A stretch of DNA of 14,314 nucleotides from Akkermansiaceae bacterium. Lineage in GTDB: Bacteria > Verrucomicrobiota > Verrucomicrobiia > Verrucomicrobiales > Akkermansiaceae. Within the stretch, counting starts at the first letter, position 1. The number at the start of each line of letters is the position of its first letter. The stretch lies in contig JALZVA010000233.1 in the NCBI GenBank assembly GCA_023301335.1, forward strand, positions 1 to 14,314, written 5' to 3'. A model generated the notes under the pieces. It was not told where the DNA came from. It searched no databases and worked only from the letters and a program-made list of their open reading frames with translations. Positions 14,180 to 14,314 of the stretch are shown piece after piece. Both the position numbers and the translations under genes were made by a program.

Positions 14180-14314
14180 TCAAGATTTTTTATAACACTA
14201 AGCAACGTAGCCAAAATGCATTGAATCTTTAGCCCAATGGTTAAGGAACCCATTTTTATTAGAATTACAAAACTCTTCCATTCATTCAAAAGCGCGTGCT
14301 GACACCGCAAAGAA
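14180..14314 (-). other. Degenerate sequence at the right edge, no supported gene
   Basis: The minus-strand frame carries protein-like fragments broken by stops (for example MEEFCNSNKNGFLNHWAKDS, then MHFGYVA and a stop, then CYKKS and a stop). This looks like more decayed coding sequence, either from the lost N-terminus of the histidine-phosphatase gene or from a neighbouring dead gene. I do not recognise its family. An 87-codon minus-strand frame at 14310-14047 overlaps the pseudogene in the wrong frame and is not accepted. Confidence 0.3.

Noticed and set aside
1..14314. CRISPR array, tRNA/rRNA genes, intact insertion sequence, phage or defence system.
   Set aside because: No spacer-repeat structure, cloverleaf, terminal inverted repeats with transposase, or recognisable defence gene was found; the only repeat array is coding.

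Overview
The window looks like chromosomal DNA of a PVC-superphylum bacterium, most likely a verrucomicrobium of the Verrucomicrobiales type (Rubritaleaceae/Akkermansiaceae-like). The evidence is a very long exported beta-propeller/HEAT/cytochrome c protein of the kind called 'PVC-type heme-binding CxxCH protein', a DUF5069 protein, a small verrucomicrobial-style 4Fe-4S ferredoxin, and start codons with no recognisable Shine-Dalgarno sequence. The genus is inference; no rRNA or other marker gene is present.

Layout. (1) 1-320, minus: the N-terminal part of a lysine/alanine-rich histone H1-like protein built from nearly identical 25-residue repeats; it runs off the left edge. (2) 475-3175, plus: three closely spaced genes (DUF5069 protein, Nudix-family protein, alanine/glycine:cation symporter). 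(3) 4423-3172, minus: a compact operon of ferredoxin, DciA-like helicase-loader protein and HAD hydrolase. Its last stop codon interlocks with that of the symporter. (4) 4549-5948, plus: a one-TM anchored unknown protein followed 8 bases later by coproheme decarboxylase (chdC/hemQ), the last step of the coproporphyrin-dependent heme route. (5) 6101-9208, plus: the 1035-residue exported putative dehydrogenase with a C-terminal c-type heme domain. (6) A strong bidirectional terminator, then 10736-9303 minus: 6-phosphogluconate dehydrogenase (gnd) of the oxidative pentose phosphate pathway. (7) 10961-13372, plus: an 803-residue secreted protein of unknown function containing an old tandem duplication of about 300 residues, closed by a strong terminator. 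(8) 13538-14179, minus: a decayed histidine-phosphatase gene with a nonsense codon exactly at the expected second catalytic His-Gly motif, followed to the right edge by further decayed sequence.

Most of the window is ordinary housekeeping and metabolic sequence. I see no CRISPR array, tRNA, rRNA, intact mobile element, toxin-antitoxin or recognisable defence system. The items most worth a second look are the secreted duplicated protein, the unknown membrane-anchored partner of ChdC, the 75-bp repeat array of the H1-like gene, the histidine-phosphatase pseudogene, and the consistent absence of Shine-Dalgarno sequences.
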